Position numbers and translations under genes: made by a program. Below the pieces are notes generated by a model, which searched no databases, had not been told where the DNA came from, and saw only the letters and a program-made list of their open reading frames with translations. This document shows positions 37,313 through 50,600 of a DNA stretch of 64,000 nucleotides, in pieces. Within the stretch, counting starts at the first letter, position 1, and every line of letters starts with the position of its first letter. Origin of the DNA: Sipunculus nudus (Eukaryota > Annelida > Sipuncula > Golfingiida > Sipunculidae); contig CM049313.1 of NCBI GenBank assembly GCA_026874595.1, forward strand, positions 63,492,159 through 63,556,158, in the 5' to 3' direction.

Positions 37313-38159
37313 GGTATCAGCTCATTGTGGCACTTTCTCTGAATCACCATGCCCAGTGCACCAGCCCTATTATGTGTGCCTGAATGCTGCTAAACCATAA
37401 TATGTGTACATTATTTTTGGCACAGCACAGTGTTGACTGCCACGTGCAACCCTAATCTTCATGATCATGACCTTATACCCTTTGTTTAGGTACCTAACCA
37501 TGGCCTGTTGGAATCGCTGTCTACTGTATAAAGTTGAAGGTAACCTTGAAATAAGTATACGTTCCGGGGCGTCAATAAAGGGGGATATAAATACCCCCCA
37601 TCCCCCCACTTTTTGGCAAGGGGGGAGGGGTCAATGTAATCATGGTGATATTTTTCTTCCTATTGAAAGCCCTAATGTAAGAGCATTAATATTATATCAG
37701 TATGGCTGGTGTGAATTAACAACCCTGGTTACACATTTGACAATTGTGGACTGGGGTACTAAAATGTCAAACAGATTAATTATAAAATATTAAATTTTGA
37801 GGGAATATACTTTGTTTTCTAAACAGTACAGATTAAATGTGTATGAAACTAAAATTTCCTTCCCATTTCAGTCAATTAAACCATTATTCTACTTTGAAAG
37901 CAAATAAAGAGAAAAAAGTATGCAAATACTGCAATGCAAATATTACACATGAGAATAAATTAAGTCATTTTCTCTTGGATATTCTGAATTAACAACCTTG
38001 GACCATCAAGACTGGGTTTCTTGTCACTATTTCTAAGACAATACATATCATGAATATTCATGCAGATAATTCTAACATTGCTCCTTTGTACATTCTATGC
38101 CTTCATGTTCTATCCACACTAGTCTCATATTATCATTAGTGAAAAATAATAAAGATTGT
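37313..38159. other. Intronic sequence, nothing recognised
   Basis: Open frames at 37370-37609 (-) and 37461-37793 (+) overlap on opposite strands and lack family resemblance. A C/G-rich stretch lies at 37588-37630. Confidence 0.45.
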
Positions 38160-38660
38160 GAAAACAGTCAGATGGTCCATTCAGGGACCAATATTCCAGA
38201 GGAAGATGTGGTGCCAGAAAAACCGGCGACAGTTTTTATCAAGTCCACAAGCAAATTTTATGGAGTCCTTCCAGGCTTAATGTTGTCCGCAGAAGCTTCG
38301 TCAGTTCAGGGCAAAAGATTACTAAACCGCTCTAATGGAAATAAGTTCCCAAAGCCACCACTAAGTGGAGACTGCATTAGCTCAGGAAGCCTTCGTCCCA
38401 GAGGCCCACCAACAGGCCCACCAATGGTCCCGGATTACGATCAATAACCTGGAGGGGTCTGCTAAACACACACCGTATTTAAAACAAAACCAGCCTAGCC
38501 TTCCATCAGAAAGCATACGCTGCTGATCTGACTGGCTCTGGTCTCATCTGGCTGTCCGACAACGTGGGAGCTTTTTTGTCTCCACTTAGAGAGAGTGAAG
38601 TGCTCTGTGGGTATTTTTTGCGTACAATTTCTGTAGCTGCATCTACCCACAGTCCCTGAG
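38160..38660. promoter_or_regulatory. Complex island, candidate enhancer
   Basis: A sharply bounded non-repetitive block 3 kb downstream of the SCAPER exon. A + strand frame (38097-38447, 116 codons, ending in PPTGPPMVPDYDQ and a stop) is open through most of it, so a terminal exon of an unknown + strand gene cannot be excluded. No convincing acceptor was found, and a non-coding regulatory element seems likelier. Confidence 0.3.
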
Positions 38661-38669
38661 GCAATGATG

Positions 38670-39829
38670 TTTTATTTTTATTTATTTTAGGTTTCTCTAG
38701 TCAATGTTGATTCTCTTTCAATTACAGATGAATTCTATTTGTGAATAAATCTAATTCTCCTTTCACCCACAGAAAAGATGTTTTTCTGTTTAATATAGTA
38801 TAAAATCTTCCAGCAGAAACTAATTTTCAACATCTATTCACTAAGCCTACGTGAGTACTACATCAACACTCTAGTTTCAGTGTCTGTTAGATATAATCAA
38901 AGATATGAGTTTATTTGATAAGAACAGTATTTTCTATTGAATGAGCATGCAAGTAATCTCAGGACAGAGGATTATGTGATTTTGTGGATTCTTCTGATTT
39001 TAAGGATTACTAAGGATCAGGATAGGAATAAAGTGGTATGAACAAGTTTCTTGCCTCTCTCAGGAGGGTAGGTGTTCATAACTGTTTGTTTGTGTGTTAA
39101 TTTGTTCAACAACATAACTAATGCCATCATGAATGGGATCTCACTAATTATCCCAAATGGTGGAAGCTTGCATTCCTAAGATTGCAGATTTCCTGTTAAC
39201 CATAAGACCATATCTGTGTGACTAGGTCACAAGCCACCAATTGTACTGCCATTTATCTGAAAGTGAAAGCGATTTTCGAACAAATTTATTTTCCTGTTAT
39301 CTATTATGTAACAAGTACCATTTATCAAGATGGCAAAATTGCTGGTATTTTTAAATAAGCATTCTTATGAAAACTTTGGGTCATTTAATCTTGATAAATC
39401 TGAGGGAAATGGAAACTTATTTCAATATATAATATGAAATTGTTATGGAAAGCCTGTTGGTGTTTGAAAGTGTATGAACGGATCCTCACTTTTAAAAAAA
39501 TTCAAACATTTCTCACTGACTGTTATATATCAATTTGGTAAACACTTAAATAATTCACTGAATGAATAAAACAGCTACGTGATGAAGTTTTACAAATAAA
39601 GATCATGACCCATAGGAGGCACCATCTGCCACACAGGAAGTAAAAGTTACCATATTTTATTGTGCAGGAAATTATATTATTATTATGTGCGAGAGTTTAG
39701 AAAAGCAGAACCAGAGAATAACCATCCATCTTTCAGAAATTCAAGAAAACCTCATCCAATATGTGATCAAATCTATTTACGCATTAGAAATGATTAAATT
39801 AACAGTTTCTTGGTACCATAAGTAGTCAC
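38670..39829. other. AT-rich intron, nothing recognised
   Basis: No exon or element termini were recognised. Confidence 0.5.
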
Positions 39830-40770
39830 TTTAAGGTCCCTGGTGAAGGCTTCAATACAGGCTTTTTATCCGATGGCGGTGATGGTAAATCAGATTGTGT
39901 TAATAAGAATATCAACTGAAGGAAATATTATCCCAGCTGGCTCGACAGTGGTTCTCCACGGTAACGAGATCGTGTTATTTCAGTCTAATCAGTGCTGGGC
40001 AGGTGAAATATAAAATCCTTGGCACACTGACAGTTGTAGCAACAGTAATGTCTGAAATATGCCAAACAGAGCGGCTACAAACCAAATTATAGACTCCACC
40101 ATGGTCACCAGATTAAACTTGAGGGACAGTATTCCCCCCACAAGTCGTTCATCTTGGCTTTGCCAAAGCCTGAGCAAACACGCTTACTTGCAGCTGCAAT
40201 GATGTTAGTACGGAATGGGGTTCATCGTCTCAAAGTAATTTGGCAGCCAATTGACACCCTCAGTAAGTCACTGTACCCAAACGTGTGAAAATCACATCGG
40301 TACCATAATAATACCAAACAAATACAGACTGGTGGCGGTCTCACAATCTCATTTGCGGCTCTTGAGAAAACATTAAGCAAGCCCGAGGAAATTAAAAGGG
40401 CAAGAAAATTGCATTGGGACTGATTTCCGTGGAGTCTAAACTTAATTTGCAAGCTTCATGTGCAAGACAAATTGTTTCCCGATCCAATCGCTGAGTCTAT
40501 ACCATGCAGAAGCTTATCTAAAAGTGATGAGCAGCCAATATCTGGTAAATTACAAATAACAATATGACACCTTTGAGTCGGCTGGGAATTTAAGGGACGC
40601 CAAACTGTTTTGTAAGGAGACACTTATCAACCCCAAGGCTGTTTCTGACAGAATTTTCACTACGATTACCTCTCCTTATTACAATCGTTAAAAGTACACA
40701 CAGGTCCTGGGGCCAACAGCTATGCAGGAACGATTAAACAAGACTTTTATCACATGCTTTCAACAGGTTT
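39830..40770. promoter_or_regulatory. 940-bp complex island near the SCAPER exon
   Basis: The longest non-repetitive, compositionally balanced block in the window, starting about 0.8 kb downstream of the SCAPER exon in transcript direction. It includes TTTTTATCCGATGGCGG, CAGCCAATTGACACC and GAGCAGCCAATATCTGG (two CCAAT-type boxes). Several frames are open for 60-76 codons on the minus strand without protein-like content. It is the strongest candidate here for a deeply conserved intronic enhancer; conservation is untested. Confidence 0.4.
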
Positions 40771-41576
40771 TACCAACCTTAAATCTCTAACAATACAAAA
40801 CTGATTAAATTTATGATGTCACAACATTCTATAAATCATTATGAAAGAAACAACTAGAAAAGGAATATTAAATGATACCCACTTAGTAATAATTTCAAAT
40901 TTAACCACCTCAATAATATGCCAAATAATGAATTTCCTTAAAAAAATGTATGCCTTTCAAGCAAAAACACAGATTCACATGCTCTTAAAAGCTTTATTTT
41001 CAAAGGAATGAATAAATACTTAGCTTAATTACCTTGAAAGATAGTAAATATTTTTTTGGATGCAATCACTGTGTATTTATTAGGTGTCACCCTGGATATG
41101 ACAATCAAACATAATTATAGTAATTTTCTTGGAACATAATGATAAAATAATTGAACTTGAATCTGGCAACCTTTATCTGGAGTCTTGTGCTCCATTACTT
41201 AATTGACTAGAGATGAGGAAAACCAATAATAAGCCAGTGGCTGGTTGTAGTTTGAAATGCTCCCTTACTTTTTCTTCTCTTTCTGTTTATCTTCTGCAAG
41301 CCAACCTCAAAATATTGTTATTTCTATACAAAGGGATTGTGAACAATTAATTTTATAATTTTCTGTTTTTTTTTTACAAGCTAAGGGTGTTTGTATTTAT
41401 TTTAGATTAAGATTATTGTCAGAGTCAGAGATACTTGTATTAATTTTTGTCAGAGCTTTTGATCATCATAAAAAATTCTTGTCAGAGCATTCAACGAGCA
41501 TACTGATTGGTATATCAATATATTGCTCTTGACAGCTCTCGAGGATTTACAATATAATGAATATAATCATACCGAC
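40771..41576. other. Intron downstream of the SCAPER exon
   Basis: AT-rich, with a CAGAG-repeated stretch (TTGTCAGAG at 41415, 41447 and 41480). No further exon was recognised. Confidence 0.5.
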
Positions 41577-41768
41577 CTCAATATAATTGGCCAGTAAGCA
41601 GCCACTGAGTTCCTGTTCGAGGATTTCCTTGTTGCGAGGGCTGAGATAGCAACAGGAGATGAGGGTGGGGAACAGCACATTCGTAAGACGCTGATCGCTG
41701 AAGTACTGGAATGGCAGGACGCACATCTGCTGCAGGACCGTTGGTGGCTGGCCAGACTGGATGATTAC
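41577..41768 (-). CDS. SCAPER: SCAPER, internal exon of the C-terminal region
   Basis: Read on the minus strand, this exon follows a TTTCAG acceptor (AG at 41769-41770) and is open in one frame for 64 codons. It encodes a leucine-rich helical segment containing PTVLQQMCVLPFQYFS, then a VLFPTLISCCY stretch and an EILEQELSGCLLANYIE end. I recognise this order (VLQQ, LPFQYFS, VLFP, ILEQE, LLA) as the conserved C-terminal part of SCAPER, an ER-associated protein reported to bind cyclin A and CDK2. The recognition is from memory, without a search. Two donors are possible: GAG|GTCGGT (exon to 41577) or TCG|GTATGA (exon to 41573). Only the first joins in frame to the exon at 15268-15325. Base composition is clearly richer in G+C than the surrounding intron. 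Only one exon of this multi-exon gene is recognised with confidence here. Confidence 0.85.
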
Positions 41769-41884
41769 CTGAAATGTCAGTCATAGATCATTATTTGACA
41801 TAGTTAAACTTACAATATACACTGCAATTAATTTATATATTATATCATTAATACTAGCAGTATACACATAATTTCGACATTCCA

Positions 41885-42065
41885 CGTGTGAGATCCAGGT
41901 TTTAGTGCATTTGCAAAATGTCGGCCCCCATGGGTAGTTAAAAGAAACTGGGAGAAATAAACCTGTCAGGGATTGATAAGGGCACAGGGATGCCACATGA
42001 AAGTACTCCGAGGACAGTGTCCAGGTTAGAATCTGCCTGTGGAGAGAATCTGGAGGCAAGAGGAC
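41885..42065 (+). repeat. Old interspersed repeat, copy 2
   Basis: Diverged homologue of 14668-14842, sharing GGTTTTAGT, GAGGACAGT and GAATCTGCCTGTGGAGAGA in the same order. It lies just upstream of the SCAPER exon in transcript direction. Confidence 0.6.
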
Positions 42066-43692
42066 ATGTATCAGCAAACTTTAGAGCAGACTAACACTTT
42101 TTTAAACCACACCAAAAGCCTAAAATTATAACAGGAATTACACTTAATTAACCATTAAATATGATAAAGTCAAACTTCACAATACTTTTTGACTTTCATG
42201 CATTCATGAGGGTTTCACTTTTGTGGTATTCATGAATGGAAAATTACTGTGAAAACAAGCAAATTTGTGGAATTAAGGTCCTCCTCTTCTGCCTCTTGTT
42301 GTCCCCTCTTGCCTTCTAAATATGTTTTAGGTTTTATTTTCTCCTGAAGAAATCTGTTAGTTTACAATCTCCTGTGAAGATGTCGCCACTTGTCACAATT
42401 TTTTTGTGAATTAGGAACAAAAGGGAAAATTTTTTTGTATGTTTTGGAGCTGGTGATAATAATTTTTTAGACAGATACTCCCAAACCAATCCCAACCAAG
42501 GTATGAATGAGAGCAATCACTGACCAAAATATGAATGAAATCAGATAATATTTAGGAAAGTTATTGCACAGAAACAAAAACCTGATGGACAGGCAAGAAG
42601 GACAGACAGACAAACCTAAATCAATGTCCCCCGTTCCGCGGAAGCAGAATAAAACCAGCCTTTGAGGATGACACACCGCAGCTATACAGTTAAACAGTCA
42701 TTTGCACTGTAGTCTCGATGGCATCTTATGTTATGTTATCCATGTGTTGCATTAAACTTGGAAAGGCAGAGACCAATATTATACTTAATAGCAGAACTTT
42801 ATGTTACCCCTAAACCACAGATGGTCATCATTATAAACATCAGATCTTTTTTATGTTATCTGCCCAAAATGGGAATTTTTACTTGCTCACATGTTCTTGC
42901 CAAACACAACAGTTTCAATGAGCAGCACTATTTTAAACAACCATTATAACCATAATTATCATACACCTTGGATGCCTCCTTGTTTGTGAGGGTATCAAAT
43001 TTACAATATTCGTAAAGGGGAATTGGCGCAAAAATTAAATTTTGTGAATTAGAGGGCCAATCATGGAAGGCAAGTCTAAGATAAAAGACCTTGTATGTTT
43101 GAACATTGCTATAATAATTATGTCAGATCTTCCTAATTATATGCTATTGATGAACAATAATTTCAACTTGTTTGAATTTCCCTTAGGGTCCCCCTCCAAA
43201 TAGTAAGATTTTGCACACATATTATTTCATATAAATGATTCATATGATAATGGTTTACTAATGATGGTTCATATGATAATGGTTTTTAATATGTTGAGGT
43301 CACAAAAATTAAACCCTCGTGAAACACTGAGAAGTTGAAAATCACTATTTTAAAAAACCCCCGCAAATAAGAAGCCAAGCATATTATAGACACTTGGGTG
43401 TAAAATAAGGCACTGCAAGTAACATTAACATGTCACTGTTCTTAATCTTATATAACAGTACAGTTATATGGAGTTCTGCAAAGTTACTGTACCCATCCCA
43501 TATAAAAAATGTCAAAATTTATCCTAACAATAACATTCCTTTAAAACTGTCTTCATAAAAAAAGTATGTAAATGGTAAAACTGAAAAACAATAATAATAT
43601 ATAATACATTTCAGATTTATTTTTGAAAAAAAAAACACACAGAGCTAAAATTTCTTGGTTAAAAAATGTATATTACAACTAATTTATGGGTT
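42066..43692. other. Intronic sequence, nothing recognised
   Basis: AT-rich, with short open frames lacking family resemblance. No further SCAPER exon was recognised, though short ones could be missed. Confidence 0.45.
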
Positions 43693-44009
43693 AACAAGTG
43701 ACCCATGGGTCATGACACTCAGCTGACTGGGAAGAGATTCGCAAAAGGAAATTTTATCATCAGAATGGTAGTATATACCCATTCAACTGAAGCATCAAAC
43801 AGATTAACCAACAGGCCAAGATTTAGTCTGTATTTATATATCTCAAAAATAGAGAAAAATGTGTAAACTTTTAAAACTAGAATACGGGTAACCGACAAGT
43901 GACTACATGTATCTGCCAAAATCGGATAGTGAGGCATGGATTGAGTGGCAAGGGGAAATAGAGTGAGGTATGTTGCATATTAGCATGGATGTCTGCAGCC
44001 TAAATGTGT

Positions 44010-44850
44010 ATGTAGGTTGTGCCACCTACCACAAATCCAGAAAGCTGTCCAAGTTGTATACACCTGCAAAATTTTAGGCAGAAAAGTCAAACCACTACAT
44101 GTATATGAGCGATTTTTGCCCATGGCAGACAAACAGACAAACACTGTGCAAAAATCTATGCAGGTAACCCCTCCAGTTTTGTGTATGATAAAGACCTATG
44201 TGAGATCTAAACACATGCACAATTTTGGCCCAATCGGTCAAATGGTTCCTGAGATATGAGCTTGGATGTGTCCAGCGTTAACTAGAATGTAGGTGGCGCC
44301 ACCTGTCATAAAATCAAGAAAGCTGTCCACGATGTATTAACCTGCAAAATTTTAGGCAGTTATGTCGAACCACTACAGAGAAATGAGTAATTTTAGGCCA
44401 CGGCAGACTAACAGACAGACGCTGTGCAAACATTGTTACAGGTGGCGCCACCATTTTTTGTGTATGTTACAGAGCTATCAAAGGGCTACATTTGTATAAA
44501 TTTTATTTCCTGATCGGTCAAACGGTTCCCGAGATATAAGCTTGGATGTCATCAGCGTGAAAGTGAACGTAGGTGGCGCCACCTGTCATAAAATCAAGAA
44601 AGCTATCCTGGATGTATACACATGACGAATTTCAGGTGAATTAGTCAATTCACTGCAGAGATATGAGTGATTTTAACCCAAGGCAGATGAACAGATGGAC
44701 ACTGTGCAAACATGGTTACAGGTGGTGCCACCATTTTTTGTGTATGTTATAAAGCAATCCAAGGGCTACATTTGTATCAATTTTATTTCCTGATCGATCA
44801 AACGGTTCCCGAGATATGAGGGTTTATGAGTGGAAACAGACCCACAAATG
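44010..44850. repeat. 280-bp tandem monomers with two palindrome boxes each
   Basis: Three partial or complete monomers. GGTGGCGCCACC lies at 44292, 44441 and 44572, with GGTGGTGCCACC at 44721 and a weak form near 44014. Boxes alternate at about 150 and 130 bp. Shared blocks include AAAATCAAGAAAGCTGTCC and GGTCAAACGGTTCCCGAGA. Confidence 0.85.
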
Positions 44851-44976
44851 GACACTGGATAGAGAGGAAAGGTCAGAGGTCAATGCAAATTGGTTAGGCA
44901 CATGTGACCCGATAATAGGTGTAAGTTTGGGAAAAATCGGTCCATTAGTCTCCGAGGAGCTCTCTGGAAACGAACG

Positions 44977-44988
44977 CCGCCGCGGCGG
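44977..44988. repeat. CCGCCGCGGCGG palindrome
   Basis: A perfect 12-bp GC-only palindrome 22 bases before the GTATCCGC hairpin. It is unusual in this AT-rich DNA. Confidence 0.85.
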
Positions 44989-45009
44989 AGGAACTCGGTC
45001 AAAAACATA

Positions 45010-45039
45010 GTATCCGCAAAACTTCGTTTTGGCGGATAC
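45010..45039. repeat. GTATCCGC hairpin, probable element terminus
   Basis: GTATCCGCAAAAC - TTC - GTTTTGGCGGATAC forms a 13-bp stem with one bulged base. Such a hairpin after a GC-rich palindrome looks like a second type of element end between the 280-bp and 337-bp arrays. Confidence 0.6.
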
Positions 45040-45048
45040 AAGAATACA

Positions 45049-45349
45049 GGTGGCTCCACCAGTCTGCAGAAACTAATAAAAACACTTAATGGTCAATATT
45101 CATGCAAAAAATCATGGTGATCTCTGCATTAGTTGTTCAGATACTTCAGTTTTTGTATCAAATTGTCCATTATTCTGAGGGATACTTCGGAGTCCTATAG
45201 CTTGAAGGATATGGGTAACAGAGACCTAATTTCAAGTTTCCACAGGCACCTTTCATGGGCCTCCTTGCATGACAAGAATGAAGATTCTAGGTCCAGTTGT
45301 TGCGATTTGTACCCTGTTGACAGATAACCACATCTTTAAAGGTCTCAAA
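45049..45349 (+). repeat. 337-bp-type monomer cut by insertion
   Basis: Starts GGTGGCTCCACCAGTCTGC and is collinear with the monomers at 50641-53699. Its right half is essentially the same as 51840-51958. It stops at GGTCTCAAAA where the 5.25-kb element begins. Confidence 0.85.
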
Positions 45350-46910
45350 ACAAGGGACCTATGGGTCACGACGCTCAGCTGTTATATATGATAAAAAAAT
45401 ATTATTTAGAAATGAGGCACATGCTGGTTTTGTGTGGTAATAAATATAAGCTGTATTATGAGTTGTTGTTGTTTAGCTTATGTATGATTTTGATAGTACC
45501 TTTGGAGACAGGGAAGAGGATTGATTTCATTTATTTTATTAACAAATGGAGTACTACTGTCACACAGATTTTGACTTGGCCATATAACTTATAAGCAGAA
45601 CATATAATATAAGAGTTTAACTATTTATTAAAAAAATTACAAATATTGTCCCAAATATAATTTTTATTAAAAATAATAAGAGAATCATATGATTTTTTAA
45701 AATGAAATATAATTGATATGATTATTAAAATAATATTAAAGAATATATTCATGAATGCATTCATGAATACATTTTGAAAGTATTTGCACGAGTATTCATA
45801 TACTTTCATTTTTACCTGAATTCCCATTCTTTATGCAAGAAATTTTATAATGGAGTACATAATCATATTCGTATTTAAATACAATTACAAAGTATTTGCA
45901 CCATGGCTGGTATTTATTCAGTTTTCACCAAACAATGATGTTGAGAATCCAGAATATACAAAATTCACACATTTAAATAATGATCATAAGTACCTGGTTT
46001 TATGGCTTTTATTTATATTAAAAAATAACTGTAAAAAATTCATTTTGGACTAATTTCACATCAATGTACACACTAGACACAGTAGGAATCTAGATAAATA
46101 TTATCAACTGCATCTTTGTCTATCATTAATTTCCTTCATATAATCCTAAATGATTAGTAATGAATAATATGATTTACTTCTTTATCATTAAAAATGAACT
46201 GAAAAATGCCATAGGTGACTGCATGGTGTTATTTGGAATATGTGACATTCTACCCATCGATACAAGATTCTTATATCATCAGTAACTGCAAGTTAATTTC
46301 CTGTTATTATAAACTAACAAATTCCTTTTCTATTTTTCTTTAATTTGTTATTAAAAACCAATAAAAATTTATTAATTTATTGTTTATTGTTATGTTGTTG
46401 GTTAAAACTACTAGATGAGTTGGGTTGAACACCTGGATCAACTGTGGCTGGCCATCAGCTGCCTGGATTCTCCCCTCAAGCGTGCATAATTTGATGAAAG
46501 GTCAACAAGGTCAACATACAGGTGACTGAAGAGGGGCTGGAGAGAGCCAAAGTCTGACAGGGTCTCATAAAAAAACATTAATAAAAGCTACAATATTTGG
46601 CAAATTTCTTTCAGCTTTCTAAACTAAAAAGCTGAAATCCTTATGTGTGCATGATATGAAAATTATATCAACAGTGCTCACGGGAAACAAACGTGAAATG
46701 GTCACAGTTGGGCAAAATTCAAGGTACTAATTTTATATTTATACTAATAACTTATAAAATTTGAAAAATTCAGAACTAATTTTGGGTATTCAATTGAATC
46801 TTGATTAAATAATGTTACATCCCTGACAAAAAAGATCTCTAGCTTCAGCAATGCCCTTGTTAAGGGAGTAAATATATTTCTTGATTTTTTACAAAGTGCA
46901 TTATGTTTGG

Positions 46911-47730
46911 GCCCATAACTTAAAAAAAATACACAATACTGACATCATTTCTGGCATGTGCATAGTGAATGTATAGAAAAATATGTATATTATATATGAT
47001 CAAAGTCAGATCAGTGGTTTTGATATTAGGCAGTCTTAAAGTGTAACATTGGTTTTTAATGGAAAAATTAAGTTTTTCATTGATATCTCGAAGGAATTAA
47101 GTCCTAGTGACCAAATTCTTGGCATGGTAGGGGATTTTGGAGAAATCTAACTGTATGCCCAATTTAAGGAACTAAGAGCTGAAGCTCGGGAGCTGAGCTC
47201 TAGCAAACTGCATAACACTAGCAATATGTGACATGGTGCTTGAAAACTTGAATAAAATCTATAGTTTTTGATCAACTGGTTTCAAATTTTTGGTGTTAAC
47301 AGTTGAAATGCTAACAAAAACATGCTGTGAAAATTAAATCCACAGCAGTTACAGCAAAAAAATGTGCCATGGTCAAAGTTGGGCAAAATTTAAGGTACCA
47401 ATTTTTTATTTTTGCTAATATTTTTTAAAAATTTAAAAGATTTTGATCTAATTTTGGGTATACAATTTAATTTTGAATAATAAAAGTAATATTACTGGAA
47501 AAAAAGTGCTTAGCTTTAACAAGTTTTGTGTTAAGTGATAAAATTTCTTTCCTGATTATTTAAAAAATGCATTATGTTTGGGCCCATAACTTTTTTAAAT
47601 TAAATAATACAGACCTAATTTCTGGCATGTACATAGGAATTATATAGAGGATTATTTATAGGAAATATGAGGAAAAACACATGAGTGGTTTTGATATTAG
47701 GCAGTCCTAAAGTGTGAAAATAGGTTTTTA
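46911..47730. repeat. Internal ~665-bp repeat within each body copy
   Basis: GGGCCCATAACTT, TTTCTGGCATGT and GTGGTTTTGATATTAGGCAG recur at about 46911 and 47579, and again at 49291 and 49959 in the second copy. The body itself therefore arose partly by internal duplication. Confidence 0.75.
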
Positions 47731-50254
47731 ACAAGGGACCTATGGGTCACGACGCTCAGCTGTTATATATGATAAAAAAATATTATTTAGAAATGAGGCA
47801 CATGCTGGTTTTGTGTGGTAATAAATATAAGCTGTATTATGAATTGTTGTTGTTTAGCTTATGTATGATTTTGATAGTACCTTTGGAGACAGGGAAGAGG
47901 ATTGATTTCATTTATTTTATTAACAAATGGAGTACTACTGTCACACAGATTTTGACTTGGCCATATAACTTATAAGCAGAACATATAATATAAGAGTTTA
48001 ACTATTTATTAAAAAAATTACAAATATTGTCCCAAATATAATTTTTATTAAAAATAATAAGAGAATCATATAATTTTTTAAATTGATATATAATTGATAT
48101 GATAATTAAAATAATATTAAAGAATATATTCATGAATGCATTCATGAATACATTTTGAAAGTATTTGCACGAGTATTCATATACTTTCATTTTTACCTAA
48201 ATTCCCATTCTTTATGCAAGAAATTTTATAATGGAGTACATAATCATATTCGTATAAATACAGTTACAAAGTATTCACACCATGTCTGGTATTTATTCAG
48301 TTTTCACCAAACAATGATGTTGAGAATCCAGAATATACAAAATTCACACATTTAAATAATGATCATAAGTACCTGGTTTTATGGCTTTTATTTATATTAA
48401 AAAATAACTGTAAAAAATTCATTTTGGACTAATTTCACATCAATGTACACACTAGACACAGTAGGAATCTAGATTAATATTATCAACTGCATCTTTGTCT
48501 ATCATTAATTTCCTTCATATAATCCTTAATGATTAGTAATGAATAATATGATTTACTTCTTTATCATTAAAAATGAACTGAAAAATGCCATAAGTGACTG
48601 CATGGTGTTATTTGGAATATGTGACATTCTACCTATTGATACAAGATTCTTATATCATCAGTAACTGCAAGTTAATTTGCTGTTATTATAAACTAACAAA
48701 TTCCTTTTCTATTTTTCTTAAATTTGTTATTAAAAACCAATAAAAATTTATTGATTTATTGTTTATTGTTATGTTGTTGGTTAAAACTACTAGATGAGTT
48801 GGGTTTGAACACCTGGATCAACTGTGGCTGGCCATCAGCTGCCTGGATTCTCCCCTCAAGCGTGCATAATTTGATGAAAGGTCAACAAGGTCAACATACA
48901 GGTGACTCAAGAGGGGCTGGAGAGAGCCAAAGTCTGACAGGGTCTCATAAAAAACATTAATAAAAGCTACAATATTTGGCAAATTTCTTTCAGGTTTCTA
49001 AACTAAAAAGCTGAAATCCTTATGTGTGCATGATATGAAAATTATATCAACAGTGCTCACGGGAAACAAACGTGCCATGGTCACAGTTGGGCAAAATTTA
49101 AGGTACTAATTTTATATTTATACTAATAACTTATAAAATTTGAAAAATTCAGAACTAATTCTGGGTATTCAATTGAATCTTGATTAAATAATGTTACATC
49201 CCTGACAAAAAAGATCTCTAGCTTCAGCAATGCCCTTATTAAGGGAGTAAATATATTTCTTGATTTTTTACAAAGTGCATTATGTTTGGGCCCATAACTT
49301 AAAAAAAATACACAATACTGACATCATTTCTGGCATGTGCATAGTGAATGTATAGAAAAATATGTATATTATATATAATCAAAGTCAGATCAGTGGTTTT
49401 GATATTAGGCAGTCTTAAAGTGTAACATTGGGTTTTTAATGGAAAAATGAAGTTTTTCATTGATATTTCGAAGGAATTAAGTCCTAGTGACCAAATTCTT
49501 GGCATGGTAGGGGATTTTGGAGAAATCTAACTGTATGCCAAATTTAAGGAACTTAGAGCTGAAGCTCGGGAGCTGAGCTCTAGCAAACTGCATAACACTA
49601 GCAATATGTGACATGGTGCTTGAAAACTTGAATAAAATCTACAGTTTTTGATCAACTGGTTTCAAATTTTTGGTGTTAACAGTTGAAATGCTAACAAAAA
49701 CATGCTGTGAAAATTAAATCCACAGCAGTTACAGCAAAAAAACGTGCCATGGTCAAAGTTTGGCTAAATTTAAGGTATCAATTTTTTATTTTTGCTAATA
49801 TTTTTAAAAATTTCAAAGATTTTGATCTAATTTTGGGTATACAATTTAATTTTGATTAATCAAAGTTATATTACTGGAAAAAAAGTGCTTAGCTTTAACA
49901 AGTTTTGTGTTAAGTGATAAAATTTCTTTCCTGATTATTTAAAAAATGCATTATGTTTGGGCCCATAACTTTTTTAAATTAAATAATACAGACCTAATTT
50001 CTGGCATGTACATAGGAATTATATAGAGGATTATTTATAGGAAATATGAGTAAAAACAGATGAGTGGTTTAGATATTAGGCAGTCCTAAAGTGTGAAAAT
50101 AGGTTTTTAATAAAAAATTGAGGTTTTTCCTTAATTTCTCAAAGGAATGAAGTCGCAAAGACCCAGTTTTCGGCTTGGTAGGAGATCTTGGGGACATCTA
50201 ACATTATGCTGAATTTTGGATTCCTAGGTCTTACGGTTTCAAAACGTGCCACAT

Positions 50255-50310
50255 CTACGGACGGACGGACGGACGGACGGACGGACGGACGGACGGACGG
50301 ACAGACGGAC
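50255..50310. repeat. (GGAC)n microsatellite next to the 3' hairpin
   Basis: Twelve or so GGAC units. Shorter versions occur at 50516-50550 and 53628-53652, always 20-50 bases before the hairpin, so it is part of the element's 3' end. Confidence 0.9.
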
Positions 50311-50571
50311 GGACGACGGACAATGGACCACGACTATAGCTCAGATGACTTATAGTCAGCTGAGCTAATAAAAAATTGAGGTTTTTCCTTAATTTCTCAA
50401 AGGAATGAAGTTGCAAAGACCCAGTTTTTGGCTTGGTAGGAGATCTTGGGGACATCTAACATTATGCTGAATTTTGGATTCCTAGGTCTTAAGGTTTCAA
50501 AACGTGCCACATCTACGGACGGACGGACGGACGGACAGACGGACGGACGACGGACAATGGACCACGACTAT

Positions 50572-50600
50572 AGCTCAGATGACTTATAGTCAGCTGAGCT
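50572..50600 (+). repeat. 3' terminal hairpin
   Basis: AGCTCAGATGACT - TAT - AGTCAGCTGAGCT, a 13-bp stem with one mismatch, followed by AA. The same hairpin occurs at 50338-50366 and, with a TTT loop, at 53669-53697. Confidence 0.85.

Noticed and set aside
38097-38447. 116-codon + strand frame as a coding exon
   Set aside because: It lacks a convincing acceptor and family resemblance. Kept only as an alternative reading of a regulatory island.
45361-45594. 77-codon frame, identical in both body copies (also 47742-47975), as a transposon protein
   Set aside because: Identity follows from the recent tandem duplication. The peptide has no catalytic motif of Rep, helicase or transposase.
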